In this document: positions 20,735-32,582 of the stretch, piece after piece | Position numbering within the stretch: position 1 is the stretch's first letter | Layout: every line of letters begins with the position of its first letter | Position numbers and translations under genes: made by a program | NCBI GenBank assembly: GCA_020796225.1 | Contig: CM036764.1 | Coordinates: 22,706,733 to 22,770,732 of the forward strand | DNA length: 64,000 bases | Direction: 5' to 3' | Source of the DNA: Arion vulgaris | Taxonomy: Eukaryota > Mollusca > Gastropoda > Stylommatophora > Arionidae | Notes under the pieces: generated by a model | Databases searched by the model: none | What the model was told of the DNA's origin: nothing | The model's input: the letters and a program-made list of their open reading frames with translations, nothing else

Positions 20735-20928
20735 GTACAACAGAGTGTGTTTACAAAGACTGCTAAGCAATCACGTAAGGTGCAATAGAGTGTGTTTACA
20801 AAGACTGCTAGCAATCACGTAACGATGCAACAGAGGTGTTTACAAAGACTGCTAGCAATCACGTAACGTGCAATAAGTGTGTTTACAAAGACTGCTAAGC
20901 AATCACGTAACGGTACAATAACTTCTTT
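20735..20928. repeat. tandem repeat, about four copies of 47-48 bp
   Basis: GTTTACAAAGACTGCTAAGC with AATCACGTAA recurs four times with small indels between 20735 and 20928. It lies just upstream of a family A insertion. Confidence 0.9.
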
Positions 20929-20983
20929 AAAATTCTGTCATGACGACATCTTTAGTACATTAAAAAAAGTGTATGAATTATTT

Positions 20984-21238
20984 CGCCCGTGTGCTCGCAA
21001 GGGAACAAAAAACTAGTAACACTGCGACACCTACAAGGCTTGTCGTAAGAGGCGACTGAGGTAGGGACCTATGGAAGCTACTCTAGTAAATAAAAACATC
21101 GCAAAATCGGATGTGTTGGCTCACTTGTAGGCGCATAACTAGCACAACGTATTATCGCGCTTAGGTTCAGATCACATACAAATCATAAAGAGTTGTTAAC
21201 AAGTGGTCGATATGGAGCGTTGGAAGAACAGGAAAGAA
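20984..21238 (+). mobile_element. SINE family A with 13-bp target duplication
   Basis: GTATGAATTATTT at 20971-20983 and 21239-21251 flanks the copy. It begins CGCCCGTGTGCTCGCAAGGG, keeps the GTCGTAAGAGGCGAC hairpin, and ends GCGTTGGAAGAACAGGAAAG. It is a well-bounded insertion. Confidence 0.93.
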
Positions 21239-21287
21239 GTATGAATTATTTTTGTTTGACCGAGTTGCTACTGTCTAGCCTACCCTT

Positions 21288-21405
21288 ATTGATTTTCAAA
21301 TGTCAAGAGTTCTTTTATGTGTTCAACGTCAACACGGAACCTACTTTTATCTTCCGTCTTCAATAGGGCTAAGAATACGATCTCACATATATTTACATTT
21401 TGGAT
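21288..21405 (-). mobile_element. SINE family E fragment
   Basis: GTCAAGAGTTCTTTTATGTG, TCAACACGGAACCTAC and GATCTCACATA match the mid-portion of family E at 40386-40475 and 50985-51075. The remainder is absent. Confidence 0.7.
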
Positions 21406-21502
21406 AACCTTAAAAGTAGTAACCAGGTCGACACGGGACGAGAACCGAGTATTTATGGAGCAAGAAATAAGTACTCTATTTTAACATCAGACATCCTTAT
21501 TC

Positions 21503-21995
21503 TTTCTTCGTCTTCTTTGAGCTTTCCATATCGATCACTTGTTAAACCACTCTTTGAGATTTGTATGTGATCTGAACCGAAGAACGATTGTACGTTATGC
21601 CAGCTATACGCCTACAAGTACGATTTCTGTGACGCGCTTAGATACTATATATATCTCACAAATATGAAGGGGTAATTCTTCTCATTATATGGTTGGCTAA
21701 GGAGATGGTCACTTTTATACACTTTACATAAAGAAAATTTTAAACCATACGTTTGTTATTGAGTAAAAAAAATATCAACCTCAGGACATTACGATCATTA
21801 GATCATATGCAAAGTTACAACAATTACGGTCAAGCGGTTGCAGAAATATTAAATTTTCCCGGCGGAAAATCATTTTGAAACGCACTATAGGGTAAATTTC
21901 CTAGACCTCAACATTATTCACCTCTCACGACATGACTTGTTGGTTGCAGTGTTACTATTTTTTTACTCCCTTTGTGACCCGACAACACACGGACC
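21503..21995 (-). mobile_element. SINE family A copy split by a 250-bp insert
   Basis: The tail side at 21503-21640 runs from TTCGTCTTCTTTGAGC to ACGATTTCTGTGACGCGCTT. The head side resumes at about 21888 with CTATAGGGTAAATTTCCTAG and ends near 21990 with ACCCGACAACACACGGAC. The insert at about 21641-21888 is AT-rich with no frame. The flanks ACGCGCTT and ACGCACT could be a degraded target duplication. The insert was not classified. Confidence 0.75.
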
Positions 21996-22111
21996 ACGTC
22001 AGAATGTTGTATACAATTTTGAAGTGTTCAACGGGACATAACCGAATAATACAAACTACAATCTGTTCCATGAGTTATTTTATCTTTACTATATGTTTGT
22101 GATCACTTACA

Positions 22112-22312
22112 CATCATCAGGTGCCGTGCCAGCTGGTGTAGGCGATCATGGATCATAACAAATCTCTATCTCTGTGTGTTTACTATCAACTCAGATGTTG
22201 ACACTCTACCGTGCCATGAAGTCAGGCTATCCAAAATTTTCTCTCTCTATCTACCCTCGATTTTACCGGTCGTCACAATGTGTTCTAAACCTCCCCTCCA
22301 AAGAAGAAGGTA
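22112..22312. repeat. dispersed repeat M, copy 1
   Basis: This segment aligns with 49665-49855: shared blocks include GATGTTGA-ACTCT, TGCCATGAAG, ATTTTACCGGT or its variant, and TTCTAAACCTCCC. The family was not recognised, and no frame, tail or target duplication was seen. In both cases a family A SINE lies downstream. Confidence 0.6.
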
Positions 22313-22425
22313 ATCTAGAGCAACTGACCTCAACCATTGCTTATACATGACTCAATATAATATAAAAGAGTGAGAAAAGAGCAACTGGAGATGCAATCAT
22401 TTTGTAGAAAATGTAACCACATTGA

Positions 22426-22690
22426 TTTCGTCTTCTTCGAACGCTCCATATCGACCACTCGTTAACAACTCTTTGTTATTTGCATGTGATCCGAGCCCAA
22501 GAGCGATTGTACGTTGTGCCTGTTATGCGCCTACAAGTAGGCCAGCACATCCAACTTCTGCGACGCTTTTTATTTACTAGGGTAGCTTTCCTAGACTCCT
22601 ACCTCAGTCGCCTCTTACGACATGCCGTGTAGGTCGTAGTGTTACTATTCTGTGCTTCCCATCGGCCCCGGCAACACACTGGAGTATTTA
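22426..22690 (-). mobile_element. SINE family A copy
   Basis: A near-complete minus copy from CGTCTTCTTCGAACGCTCC to GGCCCCGGCAACACACTGG. The CAGTCGCCTCTTACGACATG hairpin is intact. Its head end lies about 4 bp from a 64-bp tandem array, a relation repeated at other SINEs in the window. Confidence 0.93.
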
Positions 22691-22693
22691 TTT

Positions 22694-23143
22694 ATAAAAC
22701 ACACAAAGATTCTTATTTCGTGACTGCGAATTGTTTCACCAGAACATGCAAAGAATCATAAAACACACAAAGATTCTTATTTAGTGACTGAGAATTGTTT
22801 CACCATAACATGCAAAGAATCATAAAACACACAAAGATTCTTATTTAGTGACTGAGAATTGTTTCGCTAGAACATGCAAAGAATCATAAAACACACAAAG
22901 ATTCTTATTTAGTGACTGAGAATTGTTTCACAGAACATGCAAAGAATCATAAAACACACAAAGATTCTTATTTAGTGACTGAGAATTGTTTCACCATAAC
23001 ATGCAAAGAATCATAAAACACACAAAGATTCTTATTTAGTGACTGAGAATTGTTTCGCTAGAACATGCAAAGAATCATAAAACACACAAAGATTCTTATT
23101 TTGTGACTGCGAATTGTTTCACCATAGCATGCAAAGAATCATA
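22694..23143. repeat. minisatellite, seven copies of 64 bp
   Basis: The unit contains AAAACACACAAAGATTCTTA, GTGACTGAGAATTGTTTC and AACATGCAAAGAATCAT. Copies are nearly identical. Two alternating variants (CACCATAACA and CGCTAGAACA) suggest higher-order amplification. The array starts at the head of a family A SINE and ends where repeat P begins. Confidence 0.97.
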
Positions 23144-23149
23144 AAGTCG

Positions 23150-23475
23150 GCGGCTAGGTAAAAATCTAGGACATCATTAATATAGATACACAATACATCG
23201 AACCACAACCTTCTCGTGACCTCGCATTCCAGTATAGTTAGATCAAGATAAATTCTTTGTTAAAACAACACAACATGCTAAATCAATGTTATATTATGTT
23301 ACAAATTAAATTTAACACTAAAGGATATCAGTATTATTAACATTTTTTTCATCACTAAATAACCATGGACTCAAATAATTGTGTAAAATTGCAGAAAACC
23401 TTACAGTGTTCTATCAAACACTTATAAAAACCTGCCCCCATTAAACATGGATTTTGGTTTTCCCGTCTGAGCTAG
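23150..23475 (+). repeat. dispersed repeat P, copy 1
   Basis: The segment shares GTGACCTCGCATTC, CAACACAACATGCTAAATCA, GGTATCAGTATTATTAA-like and GTGTTCTATCAAACA with 24090-24452 in the same order and strand. No frame is present. It is probably a non-autonomous mobile element, because the second copy sits inside a SINE. Confidence 0.75.
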
Positions 23476-23533
23476 TTGACCTTATGTTCCCAGGGGCCAC
23501 GCAAAGAATAAACTAAAATTGAATTCTCACATT

Positions 23534-23736
23534 CCTGGAATCTCATTAGTAGATCAAGTACTTGGTGATAAAATGATCTAAATGTGCAGTTGGAATCTCA
23601 TTAGTAGATCAAGTACTTGGTGATAAAATGATCTAAATGTGAAGTTGGAATCTCATTAGTAGATCAAGTACTTGGTTGATTTAAAATTGATATAAATGGT
23701 ATGAATTTAAGTACTTGGTGATAAATTAATGTAAAT
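23534..23736. repeat. tandem repeat, three to four copies of 55 bp
   Basis: TGGAATCTCATTAGTAGATC with AAGTACTTGGTGATAAAATG recurs at 23537, 23592 and 23647. A degraded fourth copy follows. The array ends beside a decayed family D SINE. Confidence 0.92.
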
Positions 23737-23740
23737 TTGA

Positions 23741-23930
23741 AGGATTAACTTCATTCCACTGGGTTTTCACGGATGGCTTCTTCCAGCTCTGCAGAAATAA
23801 CATTGAACTAATGAAATCGAGCACAAAGCACGAACTCAGTAACACCAGTAAAATTATAAGGGACCTCCGAAAAAGTGCACTTGCTATCCGAACGACGTTG
23901 TCCGGGTTTGAGCCCACACCTTTTAGAACA
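23741..23930 (-). mobile_element. SINE family D, decayed
   Basis: Recognisable blocks are CACTGGGTTTTCACGGATGG, GCACAAAGCACGAACTC and CCGGGTTTGAGCCCACACC (box B complement). Internal sequence is partly deleted and the head beyond box B is degraded. Confidence 0.65.
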
Positions 23931-24029
23931 TGTTGATAAATTTCGAAAACCCTTGGGTAGTGCCAGACATATGATTGCTGTTTCTAGTTTATATAATTTC
24001 TAAACATAGCGAAACAATAACTACCATCA

Positions 24030-24656
24030 TCTTCTTCTTCTTCCAACACTCCATATCGACCACTTGTTAACCACTCTTTGTCATTTGCACAGCTAACTAT
24101 AACATACGGCCAGCGGACTCGGCTAAAAATTCGAGGAAGTAAGACAGCAACCGTCACGTGACCTCGCATTCTAGTACTGTTGTATATAGACGAATTCATT
24201 TTAAAATCAACACAACATGCTAAATCAAGGTTATATTATGTAACAAGTTAAGTTTAACAATACGGAATTTCAGTATTATTAATATTTGTCGATCAATAAA
24301 TAACCATAGACTCATAAAGTGAGTAAAATTGCAAAAAGCTCAGTGTTCTATCAAACATATATAAACCCAGCCTCCCTCCCCACCAAATCAAAATTAGGTC
24401 AGGGTTCCCCCAGTGAGTTATACGGCCCAATATTAGAGTTGGCTGTGGTCAGTTGTATGTGATCCGAGCCTAAGTGCGATTGTACGGTGTGCCAGTTATG
24501 CGCTCACAAGTAGGCCAGCACATCCGATTTTGCGACACTTTTTATTTACTAGGTAGCTTTTCTAGGCCCCTACCTTAATCCTCTCAGACATGCAGTGTTG
24601 GTCGCAGTGTTGCTATTCTTTGTTCCCCTTGAGCGCCCCGGCAACACATGGGCGTA
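24030..24656 (-). mobile_element. SINE family A split by repeat P
   Basis: The tail portion is 24030-24089 (CTTCTTCTTCTTCCAACACT to TCATTTGCA). The rest is 24453-24656 (TTGTATGTGATCCGAGCC to GGCAACACATGGGCG). Together they reconstruct one family A in minus orientation, with repeat P inserted between. Confidence 0.85.
24090..24452 (+). mobile_element. repeat P, copy 2, inserted in a SINE
   Basis: This 363-bp segment interrupts a family A SINE, with TTGCA at its left edge and TTGTA at its right, consistent with a 5-bp target duplication. It aligns with 23150-23475 over most of its length. There is no coding frame. The sharp boundary within a known SINE shows it is mobile. The class is unknown. 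Confidence 0.7.
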
Positions 24657-24659
24657 ATT

Positions 24660-25390
24660 TCCATCAAAGAAGCCGCTATCCAGCTCCCAAGCAAAGGATT
24701 AGCGTCACATTTTAACAGAGAGTATAATAATTGAAAAGACCACTTTGTTATAAGTATAATTCAAGTCAATCACCACAGCGACAGTCTATAATAGCGAATG
24801 TTCCATCATTATTCCAAGACCTTTTATTGGCTGGTAGTTGTATAGTATCAGGAAGGATGTGGTCTGTCCGAATAAGTTCCAAATTTCATGCGATCATCTC
24901 AGCATCCTTTTCTCTCTCAGCAACAAAACGATAATGCAGCCTCCGTCTCCTTCTTCATCTGTTGTAAATCGCGCCCAACTATACGTAAATTGAAATGACT
25001 GACTGTTAGAGCTTCCTGTTCATTCTCTGATACTGCACGTTGATGATAGTGATTTTATCACCCCGAAACTTTCGCTATGAAGGTCTCATCAACATTTTCT
25101 TTACTAGCCAATTCTTTAATTCATTAGTGGCTTTGTGTTAGACTTCTATCAACAAAACACATATTTATTGATCATGTCTTCGAGCTTTCAAGACTTTGCA
25201 GTTTTATCTTGTATTCTGTCCAATACATAGATCATAATATATTTTCATAGTCAAGTGACATGGGTGAAAAATAGGTTTAAGCTTCTGTATCGAAAGGTTT
25301 TACTTTGTCAAGGAAGACAACAGGAAAGATGATCACTTTTGTGCCATCTAGTACATTTCATCTAACCAGTAAGTCGATAGTAGAGATAAT
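24660..25390. other. unclassified sequence beside a LINE pseudogene
   Basis: Minus-strand frames continue the downstream end of the LINE at 25400-26865 in places, with many stops. No boundary or tail could be fixed. Confidence 0.3.
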
Positions 25391-25399
25391 CATTATCGA

Positions 25400-26865
25400 T
25401 AAATGTCCTCAATAAACGACTTCCATGATTCAAAATCGGCAGTTGGAGCTTAGTAGAGCCTGTCTCACGACCCGATATTTTCAGTAGCTCAACCACAGCC
25501 AACTATAAACTTGCACTTATAGCTGGATGTGCTTTCTACCCTCTCCTTCGATCAAGTGTTGAAATACATGCCTCAGTTTCAGTTTGAATATCTTCATTAC
25601 ACTCGGACATGTTCATAGGTGCTCCAATTCTTCGCAATATCTCAACACGTCAGCGACTACTGACCATTCGATTTGATTGATGAGCCTACTCACGTATCTG
25701 TTATGCTGTTCTTTTCTTGCTACTCAATCTTCAAGACCCAGCTCCTGCAATCTAGTAGTTGACGTGATTGGTTTAAATGAAATCTTCTTTGCGGTCACAC
25801 TGAGGCGTTCAAAATATCAGCTCTATCCATTGTGCCCTCGATATGGTGGCAGAGCCAGCCAGCTATCTCTCTGCCAAGACATCATGTGCCCCGAATGAAG
25901 ATAAGTGATTCTGCAAATTGCTGACGCTTGTAGTGATTCAGTCCATTGCCTCGCACCAGACAGCTCTACCTTGCGGAACATACTCAATGAATCACTCAGA
26001 ATGCACGCATGAGTTTGTGACTCCAGCCAACGTAAAACATTAGTCACCGCCAGTATCTCCATTGTCATGCTGCTTGTTGTCATACGAAATACCTGTCCTC
26101 ATGGACCATCGCCACATGAGCTTGCAAGAAGGCCCATTCGGACTTTCGTGACGAACTACCGATCCATCCTTAAATCACAACGGCACTTCATTGAGTTTCA
26201 TTAAGTGATAGCTTAACATGTATCCAGCGCCATAGGATTCTCTCTTTAACGTTTGTCAAATTTAATGATGGTGGAAAAAGTGTTCCCGATATGAAGGCAT
26301 CGTATCCATTCTTCCCATAATCGATATTTGTGAGCCGTAAACCAGCTGAACAGTGTGCAGCAGGCAACCGACTTGCGCTTTAATCGATTTCCTACTGGTG
26401 CTGAGCAGCCCTGCAATGGGTGATCCTTTAGACTTATTTTGAGGTACGCTCGTGTCTAGCTATCTTAGTCTATACTCCAGTCGAAATCCAAGAAACCTCA
26501 TCACCACGCAGTGTATCCTGTAACCGAGAATGATACGATAGCCTATTCTTTTTTTCCAGTCTTTCAATTTCGTTTACTAACAGTGAGGATGGCCATTGCA
26601 TATTCAATGGTGGAGAGAACCAGCGTCTAATACAGGATGACAAGCAGCCGTTGCACGATATTAGCAGCCGCCATAACTTTCATTGCCGCTAAACCTTTAC
26701 TTGCTTTGACAATGACATACTCAACATGTTCCCTGAAACACAGGCTGTGGTCAAATTGCACACCCGAAAATGTCATCGATTTAGCTCCGGACAAACAAAC
26801 ACCGCAAAGTTCTACAACAGGCGTACATGCGTTATAAGCACCATCATGGTGTGACATCATCATTT
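25400..26865 (-). pseudogene. RNase H-type LINE (LINE-N group) pol pseudogene
   Basis: From high to low coordinate on the minus strand, a post-RT block with FSGVQFDHSLCFREHVEYV and KGLAAMKVMAA lies at 26770-26650. A stop-rich linker follows. An RNase H-like block at 26080-25960 has MTMEILAVTNVLRWL and ILSDSLSMFRKV. It retains the E and D of a typical RNase H active-site arrangement. A frame-broken SGHMMSWQRDSWLALP near 25900 stands where this group usually has H-A-G-x-x-G-N-x-x-A-D. It is inactive. Confidence 0.75.
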
Positions 26866-26869
26866 AATG

Positions 26870-29800
26870 AATTATGTTGCACTGTTTTGTTAGTCCCCTG
26901 GCACAGTGCATCAGATTTCAACTCGCATTTCTGTCAGATCAGTTTTGCTTAGATTAATTATCATACTTAGGTTAGCTTGATTGATAAAATGAAAGCAAAA
27001 TTTAAAAAAACCAGACAGCAAGTCGGGTTTTCTGGGCATGTTCTTTGAGGAAATATGGGACATGTGCACACTGTGAACTCGATATTTCTGTACCCAGTAG
27101 GCGGACATGTTAATTTGGAGGGGTTTCTGTAGGGTCCTTAGCTTATAGTGTCACATAGTAGACCTGTTATTTCTTATTTACCACATCCGTGTATATAAAA
27201 TCGGGCAAGTAAATTCACAATAGAAAGGAAACGAGGAAAGACTGCTATTGCGCATGATCTAAAAATTAGTCACTAACGGAAAAGTATGAAAAGTGTAACC
27301 AAATAGTAACAAAAGTATTTAACTGCAAGTTCTAGTTTAATATCGATTTACATAACACTTTACAATGTTTTATTGCAATACGTGCTAATAGTGAGTAATT
27401 TTATATTTTATTCTCGCACATATTCTGTGATACTTAAACAAAAAACACTGTTTGTGATAAGTTTTATTGAAAAGTTTCACGTTTAATATTGGCAGTACGT
27501 CTCAAAGTTCAGCGGCGAAGCAGCTTCCTGTTAATGTCTTCATTGGCATTCATTTTGACGTTCGTCCCAACCAATTGCTCAAAAAGTAAATACAGCTTCT
27601 ATTTTGAATGTGTCATTTAACCTAGACCATATTATGTTTGGACTCTTTAACAATTATTATTGTAACAATATTGCAGTACCGTTAAATATACGTGCATAGA
27701 AAGCAGCGCTGTAAACAAGTGTAGTCACGTACTGGTCCTGTCACTCTGTGACTGTCAGTACTCAATGAGTATGAGTAGTCAGTGAGTGAGTGTCACTGTC
27801 TTTAGAGTTAAAGTTAACCATCTCATTGTAGTTCAATTGGGATGATGAAGTATGATGTTTGTTTGTTTATTAGTTCCTGATTTAAATTTATAGATGTGGA
27901 AGAATTCGCTTTAATTTTTCATTGTGTTGAAATAAGAACATACAGCTTGAATGATCTTGTTTGTTTAGACTTTAGTTTAGTTTTATCACTTGATTTAACA
28001 AATCTCTAGCTTAAATTGGTAAATAAAGAAATAACTTCAAATAGCCATACTTTAATAGGATATGACTAATAAGAGTGAGGAAGGATCACAAATTTAGTTT
28101 GTAATAAAAATGCTTAACTTAGTTCATCCTGCAAATACATTTTTATACAAATTCATCATCACAAAGAGATAAATTATTAAAATTGTTATCAGATCTTAGT
28201 TTTTTTCAAGATGATGATTGGATTGATTCATATATTTGAATTGTTTTTGTTGTAATTTTAAAACAGTATTTGAGTACTGACCAATTGGATATTCATATTG
28301 TATAAAATTGTATTTATAATTAATAATATTGTATAAAAGTCACAGTTTAGCTTTTTCATGGTTCTTATTGTTGGGAAAAACAACAGAACATTGGACTGGG
28401 AAGGGACCACCACTTTTGAACCCTTTTGACACTTTCATATTATAGTGCAACAGCATAGCATATTTTTAGTCTCTATAGGCCCCTGTAAAGTATAGGACAT
28501 TACCCCTCTCTCTGGTAAACAAAAATGGAAGGAGGTGATTTGAGTCCTAGGTTGATTGTTGTACAGAAAGGTCCATTTTATGTTTAGAAAATAAGATACG
28601 TATATAACTAATTTTTCAAACTGTTTTTATCAGATATATAGTAGATCATCTATTTCTAGCCACTTATTCTCTCATTATTGTTGGTTCTGAATGGAGCATA
28701 GGACTGCAACTTATCAATAATATTTATATTAGATTTTCTTTTCAGTGTTCCTTTGGGAACTCAGGGATGAAATTGTTCCTAACACTATGCCAATGATTCT
28801 TTTCAGTTTTGGTAACAATAATTTCTATAGATTTTGACAGTTAACCTTATCAATCCTTGTTAACTTGGGAGAATATTGTTTAATAATACACATATATGTA
28901 CAGATGGGTTGCTCATAAGATTGTACAAACATAAAACTCCATTTTATCTATAGAGTTAAACTGTCACCTGGCATTAGATCTGATGGGTCATTTGGGAGGC
29001 CGTCATAGCTGATCCATACCTATAGCTGCTTGTTGAGTAGATTTTGAAGTTATATGTACATCAGTTGACCATGTTAGAAAAATGTTAAAAGATAATCATA
29101 AAACAAGGATAAATTGTATTTAAAAAAGGGAAAAGGTGCATAGTTTCATTAAGTACAACATTATATCTGTTTTTGAGACTACTGTTTCTTTGGATTCGGC
29201 TCATTCTTCAGCAAGTCTTCTATGACCTCACAATTTGTATGTCTAGTCCCCCCTCCCTCCTTCCTTGCCTGCTATGAATTCAGACAATTATAGATGGCAC
29301 CTCTGGCTGATTTTTGCTGAAACACACAATTTATAAAGAGGATGAAAAAATCAAAATGCCAAAACAATAATAAAGATTACTATATTTTTTATTATATATA
29401 TATATATATATATGTGCATTTAACAACATACACAGTTAATTTTTGTTTGTGTGTTCATTTGGCTTCCACTGCTTTTCTGCAATTTTATGAGTGTTTAATT
29501 ATTTTTATAACATAAGACAAATATAAAGATCTTTCAGTTGTTTATCACATACATGTTATAAACATGTTTTCTTGCCTACTGTTGTCACTGTCACATCTCC
29601 CAAAAAATAATGTTCTAAACATCGTCTGATCCTGGTTTACTGTTGCGTTAATGTGGGTTTTTGCACAGTTTAGCAGATAAAGAAGTTTATTGTGGGTTTA
29701 GCTGATAAAGAAATCACTTGTTAAAGTGTTGCGGATATGCAGCACATTCTATGGGCAACTAAGAATTCATATGAGGAATACAAGGCTAAAACTACTTTTT

Positions 29801-30365
29801 TTTTTTATGTGAAGAATAAGTGAATCAATTGCAACAGATAGTCCTGAACAAATTTCACAATTGAAAAAGTCAGATGACAAATAAAATCATAGGAAGACAA
29901 TGTGGAAAGATTTGTTATAAGATGAAAGGGAAACCAGTTTAATTAATTTGCTTAAAATTAAGAAAGTACAAATGCTTATTTATTAAATGAATAAATGGTC
30001 AGTACTACAGGTCAAAACTTAACAATATGAATATACTTGTACTACATAATTATTTCAGTCTACAGCGTAATCTACTAAGCACTTTTAACATTATATGTAT
30101 TTTCTGAATGTATTGATAGGTTTGAAATTTGGATTCCATTAATTTTCAGAACACATTAACTTATGTATTATTTTGTATTCCATAAGTATTATATATTAAA
30201 TATGTATTTGCTTGTATTTTGAGTGGTCTACCTAAAGTGTTAGGAAGTCTGTTCAGTAACTTATATCTTGTATTTATTTAGTTTGTTTTAACATTAAGGA
30301 CACAATGATGAACGTTTAATTAAAAGTGATCAAAACTCATTAGTATTTTGCAATGTTTCTTAAAT
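26870..30365. other. repeat-poor upstream region of the E2 gene
   Basis: This 3.5-kb block has few recognised repeats: a short TA run at 29393-29412 and an F-like fragment near 29275-29330. The stretch 27480-27850 has more mixed composition than its flanks. It contains TCAGTGAGTG near 27779, which could serve as a splice donor for a 5' UTR exon of the downstream E2 gene. No promoter element can be assigned with confidence. Confidence 0.35.
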
Positions 30366-30372
30366 CATGTAT

Positions 30373-30638
30373 CGCCTGTGGGTTTTTCTGGGGACCTAAT
30401 GGGGAGCAAAGAATAGTAACACTGTGACCTACAAGGCATGTCGTAAGGGGCAACTGAGGTAGGAACCTAGGAAAGCTACCTTAGTAAATAAAATGAGCAG
30501 CAGAAATGGATGTGCTGGCCTACTTGTAGGCGCATAACTGGAACAACGCACAATTGCCTTTAGGCTCAGACCACATTAAAAAAAATCACAAAGAGTGGTT
30601 TAACATGATGATATGGAGTGTTCGAAGAAGAAGAAACG
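30373..30638 (+). mobile_element. SINE family A copy
   Basis: The copy starts near TCGCCTGTGGG and keeps GTCGTAAGGGGCAACTGAGG (a mutated hairpin), GTGCTGGCCTACTTGTAGGC and a (GAA)n tail at 30627-30638. Flanks show only a weak duplication (CATGTAT and CGTGTAT). Confidence 0.9.
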
Positions 30639-30639
30639 T

Positions 30640-31090
30640 GTATTGATTAATTAAAGAAATGAGTAATACACTGTTCTTTGGTTAAATCAAATGCCGGAAT
30701 TGTCTCACCATATAGGGTACAGCTAAGTAAGTTTTTGCAAACTATTAGATGACTTCCATAGTATTTGGCTTGAGTGTGTTAAGATGTCGGCCTATGAAGG
30801 ATTATAGAAGTTGTGACTTATTAAAAGAAAAAAAAGCTTGGTCAAAGAATGATGGACCTTAATATTCAAAAACATTAACATAATTAGCATGGACACATAC
30901 GCATAGGAGAAATCAACAAATGCAACAGAGAATTGAAAGGGAGAAGACTTTTTCAAGCAAGCTAATTGTTCAGGAAAAAATGCCTGTCAGTTGCACCAGG
31001 ACAAGTTTCAAATAACTTAAGCAGTGAAACAGATACTAAGTGGAAGTCAGAAGTAATATTAACTAAAAATGGGAACCTGGACTGAAATGT
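30640..31090. other. no recognised feature
   Basis: Sequence resembling retroelement debris (for example AAGGGAGAAGACTTTTTCAA) but without a supported frame. Confidence 0.3.
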
Positions 31091-31119
31091 GAGAGATCTT
31101 GCACATTTTCTGGCCAAAT

Positions 31120-31512
31120 ACTATTTCTACAAAAGTCAATGAAGTTCATACAAGAGACAGCATTAAATATATAGACATATTTCAAGCGAATGAAAGGAAG
31201 GAAGGACTAAGAACTGCTTGCACAGTGTCAGGAAGAGAATAGCAGCACCATCAATCAAAAGAGGCACTGCAGATGTATTGAACATGTGATATGCATGGAG
31301 ACTTGCTTCCCCTTCACACTAACTGCACTGAGCAAGAGGGAAAACGGGGAAGACCCAAAATGACCTGGAGCAGAACAGTAGAACAAAAACTTATAGAAAT
31401 GAATCACAACTGGAAAACAATACTGATAACTGCCAAAATGAGAGTAGAATTGTGTGCATTTGTTGCTACTCTAAGTGACAGGGCATCACAGGCTAGAGAG
31501 AGAGAGTGAAAT
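31120..31512 (+). pseudogene. LINE-K ORF2 C-terminal fragment
   Basis: Near 31340-31410 the frame reads GKRGRPKMTWSRTVEQKL, the basic block shared with 14830-14875. The upstream stretch 31130-31205 (GAAGTTCATACAAGAGACAG, TTTCAAGCGAATGAAAGG) also occurs at 38370-38440. A (GA)n run at 31495-31506 may be a tail. Frameshifted and inactive. Confidence 0.65.
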
Positions 31513-31869
31513 GTTCATTAAATGATGCACTGTCAATAATTGCAGCTCCTAGAGGCTGTAAAAATGCTGACTTTGTAAACCTTGCTGCGGTAAAAGCATA
31601 CAATAGAGAGCAGTTTAGAAGCATTCTGATACAGAGGATATCATTGCAGCACCATCTACTGAACAATGAAGAGACAAGCAGCCTGGCAAAGAGAAGATGA
31701 TAATTACTTAAACTTATCACAAGCATAGCCTATAATGAGTTCAAGATATTTGTTAAAAGCAAATCCCTAACACAGGGGGAGTAAACTAATAGGGCCACTA
31801 GATATCTGTTAATCCTCATATTCTACACAGGTCACAAGACACTTAAATTTCATATGTTTATCAAACTAG

Positions 31870-32020
31870 CGATAAAAAATTCTCATATATGCAATTACCT
31901 CTGAAGTCAGAGTAAGACTCACATGAATGACAAGGGACACTGAGGATAAGAAAAGCAAGTGTTCATGCAAAAATCAGTCAAACGTTGCAAGACTACACAT
32001 GAATTCATAGCGAACAAATG
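31870..32020 (+). mobile_element. SINE family F fragment
   Basis: TACCTCTGAAGTCAGAGTAA, GACAAGGGACACTGAGGATA and TTCATGCAAAAATCAGTC match the body of family F at 16920-17010. No head remains. Confidence 0.65.
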
Positions 32021-32049
32021 AAAAATTATTGCATATTATATGCAATTGT

Positions 32050-32575
32050 GACAGTGATATAAAAATGACAGCTGAACATCTGTTAAAAAAAGTATCCAAC
32101 ATCTGATGATCACATAAAATTTTATGACCATTGCTGTTATCATTTCAGGACAATTGAAATTGCTATTTGAATGTATATTCAGAGGAAGGATAGATAGATA
32201 GAGAACCTTTGTAGTATGTTAGATGGAATGTATGGCCCAGAAAACTTGAACTTAGTGAAACATATGGTCTGAACTTAGAGACTGCAGAATACATCCTTCA
32301 TTCATGTCAGTCCTAGAGAGAAAATGTTGAGAAATTATGGCCTACCAAGAGTAGCTATTTCCGAACCTGAAAGACTTTATGGATGACCTAAAGCAAATCA
32401 TGCAGTTCATTTAAGCTATTGGTGCCCCAGCTGTGATCCAATGATTGAAAAGTGAACAAAGAAGTAGAAGTATGACCCAGCACATCTCTTTCTTGCATAG
32501 TGATAATGTTGTTTGTTCAGAGTGTGCTCAAATCTTTAGAGTGATGCTAAAAAAAAAATTATAGCGCTAAAGGAT
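32050..32575. other. no recognised feature
   Basis: Low-complexity and AT-rich sequence without a supported frame. Confidence 0.35.
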
Positions 32576-32582
32576 TTATTTA

